This document shows, piece after piece, positions 18,866-28,518 of a DNA stretch of 64,000 nt. A program made the position numbers and the translations under genes. Source of the DNA: Candidatus Ruthia sp. Cpac_8_S14. Its GTDB lineage: Bacteria > Pseudomonadota > Gammaproteobacteria > PS1 > Pseudothioglobaceae. The stretch is from the NCBI GenBank assembly GCA_021730205.1, contig CP072533.1, forward strand, positions 1,021,380 through 1,085,379. Reading direction: 5' to 3'. How positions within the stretch are numbered: the stretch's first letter is position 1; every line of letters begins with the position of its first letter. The notes under the pieces are model-generated. The model ran no database searches, was not told the DNA's origin, and worked only from the letters and a program-made list of their open reading frames with translations.

Positions 18866-20277
18866 TGATAAAAACTCAAATTGTTGTGATTGGTTCTGGC
18901 TCTGGTGGTTATACAGCTGCATTTCGAGCGGCTGATTTAGGCAAACAAGTTACGTTAATTGAGCGTTATGACGCTTTAGGTGGTGTATGCCTAAATGTTG
19001 GCTGTATCCCTTCTAAAGCACTTCTTCATACAGCTCAAGTCATCAACGAGGCAAAAGAAACCTCACATTTAGGTGTTACATTCAATGAACCAGACATTAA
19101 CATTGATGACATACGCACAAATAAAACCAACATTGTCGCCAAATTAACAAGGGGCATTAAAGCTTTAGCAAAGGCAAGAAAGGTCAACATTATAACAGGT
19201 TATGGAAAATTTATCTCAGCCAATCAACTTGCAATCGAACGTAGCAACGATATCATTGAAATTGAATTTGAACAATGTATTATCGCCGCAGGTTCGCGTG
19301 TTACCAAAATTCCCGCCTTTCCATTTGATGATGATCGCGTAATGGACTCAACAGATGCATTAGACCTAGCCAACATACCCAAACGCTTGCTTGTTGTTGG
19401 TGGTGGTATTATCGGCTTAGAAATGGCAACGGCATATCATGCACTGGGTAGTGAAATATCAATTGTTGAATTATCAAATCAACTCATTGCCAACGCTGAC
19501 AAAGATATCGTCAATCCACTATTTAGGCGCATTAAAAAACAATACGCCGATATCTTTTTAAACACCAAAGTAACTAGCATGGAAGCACTAGATGAAAGCA
19601 TCAAAGTCGGTTTTGAAGGCAAAAATGCCCCAGAATTTGACACCTTTGATAAAGTGTTAGTCGCCATCGGCCGCACTCCTAATGGTAAATTAATCGATTG
19701 CGAAAAAGCAGGCATTGAAGTCAACGATTGGGGTTTTATCCCCACAGACAAACAAATGAAAACCAACGTTCAAAACATCTATGCCATTGGTGATATTGTC
19801 GGACAACCCATGCTCGCCCACAAAGCCGTACACGAGGCAAAAGTCGCAGCAGAAGTCATTTGTGGGCACAAATCAAGCTTTGATACTCTCACCATTCCAT
19901 CCGTTGCCTACACCGATCCAGAAGTCGCTTGGACAGGCAAAACCGAAAAAGAACTCAAAGCTGAAGGCATTGCTTACGAAAAAGGCATATTCCCTTGGGC
20001 AGCTTCAGGCCGTAGTTTAAGTATTGGCAGGTCTGAAGGTATGACCAAAGGCTTGTTTGATGCAAAAATAGGTAGAATCTTAGGCATGGGTATTTGCGGT
20101 ACTAATGCAGGTGAGTTGATTGCTGAAGCAACGCTTGCCATTGAAATGGGCTGTGATATGGATGACATCGCACTCACCATCCACGCCCACCCAACCTTAA
20201 GTGAAACCACCGCCTTTGCAACTGAAATGGCACAGGGTACAATTACAGATTTATTACCGCCGAAAAAGAAAAAATAA
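18862..20277 (+). CDS. lpdA: Dihydrolipoamide dehydrogenase (E3)
   Basis: A 471-residue flavoprotein. FAD-binding is IVVIGSGSGGYTAAFRAADL and the redox disulfide GGVCLNVGCIPSKALLHT. The NAD-binding region is LLVVGGGIIGLEMATAYHAL, and the C-terminal active-site His/Glu is in IHAHPTLSETTAFA. It reoxidises lipoamide of E2. It starts within the aceF stop (ATGA overlap). The sequence AIGRTPNGKLI and IYAIGDIVGQPMLAHKA also fits the family. It may also serve 2-oxoglutarate dehydrogenase and glycine cleavage, if present. Confidence 0.96.
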   Translation: MMIKTQIVVIGSGSGGYTAAFRAADLGKQVTLIERYDALGGVCLNVGCIPSKALLHTAQVINEAKETSHLGVTFNEPDINIDDIRTNKTNIVAKLTRGIKALAKARKVNIITGYGKFISANQLAIERSNDIIEIEFEQCIIAAGSRVTKIPAFPFDDDRVMDSTDALDLANIPKRLLVVGGGIIGLEMATAYHALGSEISIVELSNQLIANADKDIVNPLFRRIKKQYADIFLNTKVTSMEALDESIKVGFEGKNAPEFDTFDKVLVAIGRTPNGKLIDCEKAGIEVNDWGFIPTDKQMKTNVQNIYAIGDIVGQPMLAHKAVHEAKVAAEVICGHKSSFDTLTIPSVAYTDPEVAWTGKTEKELKAEGIAYEKGIFPWAASGRSLSIGRSEGMTKGLFDAKIGRILGMGICGTNAGELIAEATLAIEMGCDMDDIALTIHAHPTLSETTAFATEMAQGTITDLLPPKKKK

Positions 20278-20286
20278 GGAGAGATT

Positions 20287-20940
20287 ATGAATACAAGACA
20301 AGCAAGAAAAAACGTCATTGAGCAACAAATTCGTCCTTGGGGTGGGTTAAATTATATTGCTAATAATGCGCTTAAAGATACGCCAAGAGAAGATTTCGTA
20401 CCAGAGAAATATAAAAATCTTACATTCGCAGATATTGAAATTCCACTGACTGATGAAGCGAAAATGCTTTTTCCGAAGATTGAAGGACGCTTACTAGATG
20501 CGCTTAATATTCAAAAACATGAAACTGTACTAGAAATAGGTACGGGTAGCGGCTATCTAACAGCAGTTCTGTCAAAATTATGTAAATCTGTAACCAGTAT
20601 TGAAATTGATGAGGTGCTTAGTCATAGCGCCCAAAGAAAAATCAATGCCTTGGGGGTTGATAATATTAATTTAAAAGTGGGGGATGCTTCAAAGGGTTGG
20701 CATTCTGATGATTTTTTTGATGTGGTTATTGTTGGTAGTTCAGTGCCTAAGATTACAGGTCGTTACTTTCACTTATTAAATGTAGGCGGTAGAATCTTTG
20801 TGATTGAAGGTGCTGGTAATATCATGAGTGCAAAATTAATTACTCGCATCAGTGAGCATAAATGGGATACAAAATCCTTATTTGAAACACAATTAGACAC
20901 CATGCAAGGGTTAGAATCATCGGCTAGTTTTGAGTTTTAA
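20287..20940 (+). CDS. Protein-L-isoaspartate O-methyltransferase family protein
   Basis: A 217-residue Rossmann methyltransferase. The SAM-binding motif I is VLEIGTGSGYLTAVLSKLCK. Before it are RQARKNVIEQQIRPWG and PREDFVPEKYKNLTFADIEI, which match the PCMT-like family often annotated pcm. The usual pcm substrate loop (QTISQPY) is replaced by DEAKMLFPKIEGRLLDAL, as in the shorter gammaproteobacterial relatives whose substrate is uncertain. So repair of isoaspartate is not assured. It lies 9 bp after lpd and 3 bp before the RND gene. Confidence 0.85.
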   Translation: MNTRQARKNVIEQQIRPWGGLNYIANNALKDTPREDFVPEKYKNLTFADIEIPLTDEAKMLFPKIEGRLLDALNIQKHETVLEIGTGSGYLTAVLSKLCKSVTSIEIDEVLSHSAQRKINALGVDNINLKVGDASKGWHSDDFFDVVIVGSSVPKITGRYFHLLNVGGRIFVIEGAGNIMSAKLITRISEHKWDTKSLFETQLDTMQGLESSASFEF

Positions 20941-20943
20941 ATC

Positions 20944-23325
20944 ATGAATGTTTTTTTTAACTTTGTTCTGAAAAAAGCCTTATTAGGGCTGACACTTTTG
21001 TCGCTGGTTGCTGTATTTTTTATTGCTCAAATTCCTGATTTTCAGCTGGATGCATCCTCAGATTCTTTAGTGCTAGAAGGTGATAAAGACCTATCTTACT
21101 ACCAAAGTATTAAAAAAAAATATGGGTCTGATGATTATTTAGTCATTTCCTATCAGGTTGAAGATAATTTATTAGCGCCTACTCAACTCAACCATCTTAA
21201 AAAATTTAGACAAGATTTAGCCAAAATTAATCAAGTCAAATCGGTGACGACTATTTTAGATGTGCCACTCTTTAGATCTCCCCCCTTATCTTTAGCAGAT
21301 TTAGCAGGCGAAAGTATTAGTATTGATAATGGTAATGTTAATTTGGCTTTAGCCAATGATGAATTTAAAAATTCACCTTTATATGCTAATAATTTAGTCA
21401 GCAAAGACGGCAAAACAACTGCTGTTTTAGTCACACTAAGAGACAATCAGAAGTTTAAAGAATTACGTGAAAGTCGTGACAAAATGCGTATTCAAAGGGC
21501 TAATAATAAATTGTCAGATGAGCAACAATTAAAACTTAAAATTATCGAAAAGCAGGTTTTAAAGAATGCTACTGCTCAGAGCGAATTACAAGCGCAAACA
21601 ATTGCCCAAATTCGAATCACTATTAGCCAATATTCAGACAAAGCCCATTTATTCTTGGGTGGTTTGCCTATGATAACTACTGATATTGTAGCTTATATTA
21701 GTAGCGATTTGGTTATATTTAGCTTGGCAGTTATTGGACTTATGAGTCTAATTTTAGCGATTATTTTCAAAAGCATTCGCTGGGTCATTATGCCAATTGG
21801 CATCAGCATTGTCAGTGCACTTATCATGACAGGTGTTTTGGCTTATTTAGGCTGGAAAGTTACCGTTATTTCATCTAACTTTTTCTCATTATTACTGGTG
21901 ATGACACTTTCTGTAGTTATTCATCTTGTAGTTAGATATAGAGAAATTGCCCAGCTCAACCCAGAACTTGACTCGAACCAGCTTATTAAAAATACTTTGT
22001 CACAAATGTTTAAACCTTGTCTTTTTACAACTTTAACCACGTTTGTGGCTTTTGGCTCTTTGCTTATTAGTGGCATTAGACCCGTGATTGATTTTGGCTG
22101 GATGATCTCAATTGGTGTCATCATTGCCCTAATATTATCATTTCTTGCTTTTCCGATGATCATGAGTTTACTACCAAAAGCAAAAATTGTAAAACACAAA
22201 ACCGAACTAAGCGTCGCCACTTCACTGGCGAAATTTGTGGAAAAATTTGGCCATCACTTATTAGTGGTATTAATAATATTTGTCATAGGTGCTGGGTTTG
22301 GAGTTAGTAAACTTAGTGTTGAAAACCGTTTTATTGATTATTTTAGAAAAGACACAGAAATTAACCAAGGACTAACCTTAATTGATAAAAAATTGGGTGG
22401 CACTATTCCGCTGGAAATTATTTTTGATGATTTAGCAGATGACTATTGGTTTGATGAAGATTTGCGTGATGAGATACATGAGGTTCATCAATATCTTAAT
22501 TCTTTGCAAGAAACTGGCAAGGTTTTGTCAATTGACACCCTAATGCAACTCTTAACCCAAGCCAATAATAATAAGACACTTAATGGATTTTTCTTAAATA
22601 TTATCCGTTCTCAGCTATCTGAAAGCGCTAAAACGCAAGTGTTATACCCTTATTTGTCTGAGGACAACGGGCAACTCAGAATGGTTATCCGCATTCGAGA
22701 AACTAGTAGAGAATTAAAACGTGGTGAATTGATTGATAAAATCCAACGCCATATTTCCACTAATCTAGGATTTAAGCTAGATAGTTTTCATTTAAGTGGC
22801 ATGTTGGTTTTGTATAACAATATGCTACAAAGTTTATTTGAGTCGCAAATCGAGACCATTGCCGTGGTATTTGTGATGATTTTTATCATGTTTTTATTTA
22901 TTTTCAAATCGATTAGTTTGTCTATTCTTGCATTGATTCCAAACACTTTGCCGTCGCTTTTTATTCTTGGCATTATGGGGCTATTAAATATTCCATTGGA
23001 TTTAATGACCATCACCATTTCAGCAATTGCCATTGGCATTGGTGTTGATAATGCTATTCATTACATTCATCGTTTTAAAGATGAATTTAAAAAAGATAAG
23101 GACTATATGGCGACGATGTATCGCTCTCATGCCAGTATTGGTTTGGCAATGTTTTACACCTCAATTACGGTAACAATGGGCTTTTTAATTTTAGCCTTAT
23201 CTAACTTTATACCTAGTATTTACTTTGGTGTATTTACTGCCATTGCAATGCTCAGTGCGCTACTTGCTAATTTAACCCTACTGCCTAAATTAATACTAAT
23301 GGTAAAACCAAAAATCAATCCGTAA
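20944..23325 (+). CDS. RND-superfamily exporter (MMPL type)
   Basis: A 793-residue inner-membrane protein with RND duplication. It has one N-terminal membrane segment, a periplasmic loop of about 220 residues, a five-segment cluster (residues ~245-420) and a second segment. Another loop and a second cluster (ISAIAIGIGVDNAIHYIHRF, residues ~620-780) follow. The GxxxD-type IGIGVDNAIHY is the proton relay motif of MMPL/SSD proteins. Substrate is unknown; relatives move lipids, hopanoids or sterols. No membrane-fusion or outer-membrane partner is adjacent. Confidence 0.85.
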   Translation: MNVFFNFVLKKALLGLTLLSLVAVFFIAQIPDFQLDASSDSLVLEGDKDLSYYQSIKKKYGSDDYLVISYQVEDNLLAPTQLNHLKKFRQDLAKINQVKSVTTILDVPLFRSPPLSLADLAGESISIDNGNVNLALANDEFKNSPLYANNLVSKDGKTTAVLVTLRDNQKFKELRESRDKMRIQRANNKLSDEQQLKLKIIEKQVLKNATAQSELQAQTIAQIRITISQYSDKAHLFLGGLPMITTDIVAYISSDLVIFSLAVIGLMSLILAIIFKSIRWVIMPIGISIVSALIMTGVLAYLGWKVTVISSNFFSLLLVMTLSVVIHLVVRYREIAQLNPELDSNQLIKNTLSQMFKPCLFTTLTTFVAFGSLLISGIRPVIDFGWMISIGVIIALILSFLAFPMIMSLLPKAKIVKHKTELSVATSLAKFVEKFGHHLLVVLIIFVIGAGFGVSKLSVENRFIDYFRKDTEINQGLTLIDKKLGGTIPLEIIFDDLADDYWFDEDLRDEIHEVHQYLNSLQETGKVLSIDTLMQLLTQANNNKTLNGFFLNIIRSQLSESAKTQVLYPYLSEDNGQLRMVIRIRETSRELKRGELIDKIQRHISTNLGFKLDSFHLSGMLVLYNNMLQSLFESQIETIAVVFVMIFIMFLFIFKSISLSILALIPNTLPSLFILGIMGLLNIPLDLMTITISAIAIGIGVDNAIHYIHRFKDEFKKDKDYMATMYRSHASIGLAMFYTSITVTMGFLILALSNFIPSIYFGVFTAIAMLSALLANLTLLPKLILMVKPKINP

Positions 23326-23385
23326 GACGCTAACGAATTAAAAAGAAAGGATTATGCCAACACTATTCATTTATCGTTAATACCT

Positions 23386-24945
23386 ATGCCAAAACAACAT
23401 TATTTTGACGTTTTAATCATTGGTACAGGCAGTGCAGGATTAATGAGTGCGCTACAGTTATCAGATGATTTAAGTATTGCATTAGTTGCCAAAGACAAAC
23501 TATTGGAAGGTAGTTCATACTATGCACAAGGCGGTATATCTGCCGTGCTAGATATAAATGATAATTTCACCACACACGTGCAAGATACCTTATCAACTGC
23601 GAAAGGCTTGGGCGATAAAACTGCCATTCGCTTTATGGTTGAAAATGCACCTAAAGCCATTACCTCATTAGAACGCTCAGGTGTTGAATTTACCAAAGAT
23701 AAAGATAATTACCACTTAACCACTGAAGGTGGTCATAGCCGTAGAAGAGTAGCGCATGTTGCTGATAGAACAGGACAATCAATCCAAATCAGTTTGTTCA
23801 AAAGCGTTAAAGCAAAAAATAACATAACGCTTTTTGAAAACTGTATTGCCATTGATTTATTAATTAAATCCCACGACTGTCATGGCGCTTATATTCTTAA
23901 TAAAAATACTCACCAAGTTGAAAGTTTTATTTCCCTTAAAACTGTTATTGCCACAGGTGGGGCATCAAAGGCTTATCTTTATACTTCTAACCCAGATACC
24001 TCAACAGGTGATGGTATTGCTATGGCGTATCGAGCAAAATGTGTTATTACCAATATGGAATTTACCCAATTCCACCCTACTTGCCTTTATCATCCACATG
24101 CAAAATCTTTTTTAATTACCGAGGCGCTTCGTGGTGAAGGTGGTAAGCTGGTTTTGCCAAATGGTAAAGCTTTTATGCATGAATTTGATGGTCGAGAGGA
24201 GCTTGCACCTCGTGATATTGTTGCTCGTGCAATTGATGCGCAAATAAAAATCCATGGGCTTGATTGTGTTTATTTAGACATTTCGTTTAAAGACAAAAAT
24301 TGGATTAAGCAACACTTCCCAACCATTTATAAAAAGTGTCAATCACTTGGTATTGATATCGCTATAGATGCTATTCCTGTTGTACCTGCAGCACATTACA
24401 CTTGTGGCGGTGTGCAAACCAATCTTAATGGTCAGACCAATGTGGGCAATCTATATGCCGTTGGCGAGGTGGCATACACAGGTGTGCATGGTGCTAACCG
24501 TATGGCGAGTAATTCTTTATTAGAATGCGTGGTATTTGCCAAATCTTGTGCCAATCATATCAATCAACAGTCAACGACATTAGCGCATAAAAAATTTAGC
24601 CAGTGGGATGCCTCTAGAGTGGCGCCTTCAAAAGAAAAAGTGGTGGTATCCCACTTATGGAATGAAATTCGCCGTATTATGTGGAATTTTGTTGGCATTG
24701 TGCGTTCTAACAAACGCCTAAAATATGCACAGCACCGCCTAGATCAAATTCAAGCAGAAGTAGACGATTACTACAAACTTTATTTAATTTCTAGTGATTT
24801 GATTGAGCTAAGAAATCTTGTTCAAACCGCACAATTAATTGTTCAATCTGCAATTTCCAGAACAGAAAGCAGAGGATTGCATTACAATGAGGACCATTCA
24901 CAACAAGCACAACAAGCAATCAACACCGTCATTAAAAAATCATGA
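23386..24945 (+). CDS. nadB: L-aspartate oxidase
   Basis: A 519-residue flavoprotein. FAD binding is DVLIIGTGSAGLMSALQLSD. Typical segments are YYAQGGISAVLD, EGGHSRRRVAHVADRTGQSI, FTQFHPTCLYHPH, LRGEGGKLVLPNGKAFM, PAAHYTCGGVQTNLNGQTN and GANRMASNSLLECVVFA. It makes iminoaspartate in de novo NAD synthesis. The C-terminal helical domain is complete. It overlaps def by 4 bp, and nadA/nadC are not in the window. Confidence 0.96.
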   Translation: MPKQHYFDVLIIGTGSAGLMSALQLSDDLSIALVAKDKLLEGSSYYAQGGISAVLDINDNFTTHVQDTLSTAKGLGDKTAIRFMVENAPKAITSLERSGVEFTKDKDNYHLTTEGGHSRRRVAHVADRTGQSIQISLFKSVKAKNNITLFENCIAIDLLIKSHDCHGAYILNKNTHQVESFISLKTVIATGGASKAYLYTSNPDTSTGDGIAMAYRAKCVITNMEFTQFHPTCLYHPHAKSFLITEALRGEGGKLVLPNGKAFMHEFDGREELAPRDIVARAIDAQIKIHGLDCVYLDISFKDKNWIKQHFPTIYKKCQSLGIDIAIDAIPVVPAAHYTCGGVQTNLNGQTNVGNLYAVGEVAYTGVHGANRMASNSLLECVVFAKSCANHINQQSTTLAHKKFSQWDASRVAPSKEKVVVSHLWNEIRRIMWNFVGIVRSNKRLKYAQHRLDQIQAEVDDYYKLYLISSDLIELRNLVQTAQLIVQSAISRTESRGLHYNEDHSQQAQQAINTVIKKS

Positions 24946-25496
24946 TTCTACCCATTCTAAACTACCCTGATAAACGCCTAAGAACCAAAGCCAAATACGT
25001 AGACTCGGTTGATGAAACCATACAAAATTTAATCAAAGATATGTTTGAAACCATGTATGCTAAAGATGGTATTGGCTTAGCTGCCACTCAAGTTGACCGA
25101 CATTTACAAATAGTGGTAATCGATGTGCCAGACTCACAAAATGACTATCAATTATTATTAAAAAATCGTCAAAATGATTCATACAAGCAGCCACAAAAGC
25201 AACACCCTTTGTATTTTATCAACCCAAAAATTAAAGAAAAAGATGGGCAAAGAACACACACCGAAGGTTGCCTATCTGTGCCAGATTTTCAAGCAGAAGT
25301 TCAACGCGCTAATCATATTAAAGTTGAAGCGTTCAACGAAAAAGGTGAGGTATTTACCTTGCAAGCAACCGGGCTACTTGCCATTTGCATCCAGCATGAA
25401 CTGGATCATTTAAAAGGTATTTTGTTTGTTGATTATTTATCCAAATTCAAGCAAAAACGCCTACTAGAGAAAACAAAAAAGATGATTAAAGGCTAG
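24942..25496 (+). CDS. def: Peptide deformylase, with an internal insertion
   Basis: A 184-residue metal hydrolase. Motif 1 is GIGLAATQVD, motif 2 EGCLSVPDFQAEV with the Cys metal ligand, and motif 3 IQHELDHLKGILF with the two His and the catalytic Glu. It removes the formyl group from nascent proteins. Compared with E. coli Def there are about 15 extra residues (polar, QNDYQLLLKNRQNDSYKQPQ region) between VIDVPDSQ and LYFINPK. This is a surface loop, so activity should be unaffected. It overlaps nadB by 4 bp. Confidence 0.95.
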   Translation: MILPILNYPDKRLRTKAKYVDSVDETIQNLIKDMFETMYAKDGIGLAATQVDRHLQIVVIDVPDSQNDYQLLLKNRQNDSYKQPQKQHPLYFINPKIKEKDGQRTHTEGCLSVPDFQAEVQRANHIKVEAFNEKGEVFTLQATGLLAICIQHELDHLKGILFVDYLSKFKQKRLLEKTKKMIKG

Positions 25497-25499
25497 TTT

Positions 25500-26433
25500 G
25501 TGTCAATCCAAATTGGTTCGTACAAGCTCAATTCGAAAGTATTACTCGCGGGTGTACCCATGGCTGGCACTAATGACAAGCCATTTAGGCTGTTGTGCAA
25601 ATCCCAAGGTGCGACATTAACAACCTCAGAAATGGTGGTACTGCAAATCATTTACTGGGCATTAATAAGTCCAAATACCGTCTAGACTTTGAAGGAGAAA
25701 CAGCGCCAATTAGCATTCAAATAGCTGGCTCTAGTGCTTTAGAATTAGTAGAATCTGCCAAAAAAGCAGCTAAATTTAGTGTACATATTATTGATATCAA
25801 CACATGGGTTGTCCTGCCAAAAAAAGTCTTAATAAAGCAGCAGGCTCTGCACTGATGCAAGATGAGCAGTTGGTTCAAGATATTTTAGAATCCGTTGTTA
25901 ATGCAGTTAATATTCCAGTTACCTTAAAAATGCAAACTGGCTGGAATGTTAGCCATAAAAATGTCTCAAGCATCACCAAAATTATACAAAAATCTGACAT
26001 TTAAATGCTGAGTATACTATACACAGTAGAACCAAAGAGGATAAATACAAAGGCAAGGCAGAGTATCTCACCATTAAGGATGTGGCGCATCAAGTTAATA
26101 TTCCCGTGATTACCAATGGCGATATTACCAATGGCGATATTACCAATGCGGATAAAGTCAAGCAAGCCCTAGAATATACAGGTGAAAGTGGGGTTATAGT
26201 TGGCAGGGCAACATAAGGAAATCCTTGATTTATTTATGAAATTGACCATTTTCTTAGAACTGGAGAATATGCCAAAACCACCCCACTTGAATTTAAAAAA
26301 ACAAACCATTTTTAGCCATATTCAACAAATTTATCAGTTTTATGGCGATTTTTTAGGTTTAAGACTCGCTAGAAAGCACATTTTTTGGTGTGCTACGAAT
26401 CTTGACAAAAAACATGCCCAGAGATTTTGGCAA
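25500..26433 (+). pseudogene. tRNA-dihydrouridine synthase DusB, decayed
   Basis: Fragments in order are [65 protein letters not shown] (with the family's NxGCP motif damaged), IPVTLKMQTGWN, and IPVITNGDITNGDITNADK. The end is QQIYQFYGDFLGLRLARKHI. At least five frame changes or stops interrupt it. The family reduces uridines in the tRNA D-loop. A short tandem duplication lies in the NGDI motif, and the 3' end runs in frame into a fis-like remnant. Confidence 0.9.
26112..26148 (+). repeat. 15-bp tandem duplication in the dusB remnant
   Basis: ACCAATGGCGATATT occurs twice in tandem (26112-26126 and 26127-26141), with a third partial copy. It repeats the NGDIT codons. In intact DusB this motif occurs once, so the copy arose by slippage. 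Confidence 0.9.
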
Positions 26434-26532
26434 AGCATTAATCGTGGCACATTAAAGAAAAAAATTCAACGATACAAACTCCTAACACTTTATAATTGTT
26501 TCTTAACTACTTGTCAAATTTTAAAGGAATAA
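26434..26532 (+). pseudogene. Fis C-terminal remnant fused to dusB
   Basis: After the DusB tail the same open frame reads SINRGTLKKKIQRYKL. This is very like the recognition helix end of Fis (MGINRGTLRKKLKKYGMN in E. coli). In E. coli and many gammaproteobacteria fis directly follows dusB. I infer that a deletion removed the 3' end of dusB and most of fis and joined them. The remnant has no DNA-binding function by itself. Its purH neighbour starts 1 bp after the stop. Confidence 0.55.
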
Positions 26533-26533
26533 A

Positions 26534-28075
26534 ATGTCTATACAACGCGCCTTGATTAGTGTTTCTGATAAAACTAGATTGATTGATTTTGCCCAATTTT
26601 TAGCAGATAAAAATATCGAAATTATTTCCACAGGCGGCACAGCTAAACTGTTGAATGAGCATCATATTCCAGTCATTGAAGTATCGGACTACACAGGATT
26701 TCCTGAGATGATGGCAGGTCGAGTTAGAACCCTTAATCCTAAAATTCATGGCGGTATTCTAGCGCGCCGTGGGCTTGATGAAGGTGTGATGGTAGAAAAC
26801 GACATTAAGCCAATTGATTTGGTTGTGGTTAATCTTTATCCATTCCAAGCAACGATTACTAGGGCTGACTGCACGTTGGAAGATGCGATTGAAAATATTG
26901 ATATTGGCGGCTCAGCAATGCTAAGATCAAGTGCCAAAAATCATGCATCTGTGACAGTCGTGGTAGATGAGGCGGATTATCAAAAAGTCATGAGTGAAAT
27001 TAGTAAATCAGGCGATACCACGCTTGAAACTCGAACCAAACTAGCTCTTAAAACATTTGAACATACAGCAGCTTATGACGGTGCTATTGCCAATTATTTA
27101 GGCAAAGGCGAAGATAGTTTTTCTAATACCATCAATCTGCAATTTAACAAGCTTCAATCAATGCGCTATGGGGAAAATCCACACCAAAATGCTGCATTCT
27201 ATGTTGAAAATAATATCACTGAGGCCTGCGTAGCATCCTCAACGCAATGCCAAGGTAAGGAAATGTCATACAATAATATGGCAGATGCAGATGCAGCGCT
27301 TGAGTGCGCACGTAGTTTTGATGAGCCGTGTTGCGTGATTATTAAACACGCCAATCCATGTGGTGTTGCCGTACGTGCTGACATTTTTAATGCTTACGAT
27401 GACGCTTTTAAAACCGATCCAACTTCGGCATTTGGTGGCGTTATTGCCTTTAATCGTAACCTAGACAAAAAGACAGCACAACGTATTATTGAGCGTCAGT
27501 TTGTTGAAGTCATTATTGTACCTAATGTTGATAATGACGCTAAAGAAGTATTATCAACCAAACAAAATATACGTGTACTAAAGTGTGGCGATTTGAACAC
27601 AGAAAACCCTTCGCTAGATTACAAGCGTGTGACTGGTGGCTTGTTAGTACAAGATAAGGACTTGGGCATTATCACAGAAGATGATATTAAATGCGTCAGC
27701 GATTTAGTGCCCACCAAAGACCAAATTAAAGATTTATTATTTGCTTGGAAAGTCGCTAAATCGGTTAAATCAAACGCCATTGTTTACACTAAAAACCAGA
27801 TGACCATTGGTATTGGTGCAGGTCAAACGTCTAGAGTCTACTCTACCAAAATCGCTGGTATTAAGGCAGCTGACGAATCTCTCGCTGTTGAAGGTTGCGT
27901 AATGGCATCCGATGCCTTTTTCCCATTCCGGGATAGCATTGACACAGCAGCACAAGCTGGCATTAAAGCTATTATTCAACCAGGTGGCTCAATGCGTGAT
28001 ACCGAAGTTATAAAAGCAGTAAATGAGTATGGCATTGCCATGATATTTACAGGCATGCGTCACTTTAAACATTAA
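26534..28075 (+). CDS. purH: Bifunctional AICAR transformylase/IMP cyclohydrolase
   Basis: A 513-residue protein. The N-terminal cyclohydrolase domain has [29 protein letters not shown] and [20 protein letters not shown]. The C-terminal transformylase domain has [28 protein letters not shown] and [15 protein letters not shown]. Near the end are [11 protein letters not shown] and [20 protein letters not shown]. It does the last two steps to IMP. The ribosome binding site (AAAGGAA) lies in the fis remnant. Confidence 0.97.
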   Translation: MSIQRALISVSDKTRLIDFAQFLADKNIEIISTGGTAKLLNEHHIPVIEVSDYTGFPEMMAGRVRTLNPKIHGGILARRGLDEGVMVENDIKPIDLVVVNLYPFQATITRADCTLEDAIENIDIGGSAMLRSSAKNHASVTVVVDEADYQKVMSEISKSGDTTLETRTKLALKTFEHTAAYDGAIANYLGKGEDSFSNTINLQFNKLQSMRYGENPHQNAAFYVENNITEACVASSTQCQGKEMSYNNMADADAALECARSFDEPCCVIIKHANPCGVAVRADIFNAYDDAFKTDPTSAFGGVIAFNRNLDKKTAQRIIERQFVEVIIVPNVDNDAKEVLSTKQNIRVLKCGDLNTENPSLDYKRVTGGLLVQDKDLGIITEDDIKCVSDLVPTKDQIKDLLFAWKVAKSVKSNAIVYTKNQMTIGIGAGQTSRVYSTKIAGIKAADESLAVEGCVMASDAFFPFRDSIDTAAQAGIKAIIQPGGSMRDTEVIKAVNEYGIAMIFTGMRHFKH

Positions 28076-28091
28076 CTGGAAAAAAACAACC

Positions 28092-28507
28092 ATGTCAGTC
28101 GAAAAAATTAAGGTCTACCCGCAAATAAATACAATGTCCATCGCGCTGATGGTAAGTTTGATGCGCTTACGCAGGAATATGAGAATGCTAAAGATTTAAA
28201 GACAATGCTAGAGTTGGGTGAACATGGTAAAAAAAATATAACTCAGTGGGTTATTAACCTTTGGTTAAACCTAAATTCATTAGTGAAGTGTTGGTAGGTG
28301 CGTTCTCTAATATCAAACCAACCAAAGAAGCGGTTATTGCAGACAATAATTATCAAAACATAAGTGGCTATTCTCAATGCAATCGAGTATTTCAATTACC
28401 CAGTGAAATTAAAACCCAAAATATTAAAACGCCTTTTCGGGTATCTTGTTAGCTATCAGATAGATAATTGGGAAATATTAAGCGTTGAACCTATTGACAA
28501 TCCTTAA
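28092..28507 (+). pseudogene. Unrecognised small protein, decayed
   Basis: An ATG with MSVEKIK starts a sequence that continues, with several shifts, as VHRADGKFDALTQEYENAK, LGEHGKKNITQWV, KPKFISEVLVGAFSNIKPTK and YSQCNRVFQLPSEIKTQNI. It ends YQIDNWEILSVEPIDNP with a stop at 28505-28507. I count three frame changes. I cannot name the family. It was probably a cytoplasmic protein of about 140 residues. Confidence 0.5.
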
Positions 28508-28518
28508 ATGTTAAATAT

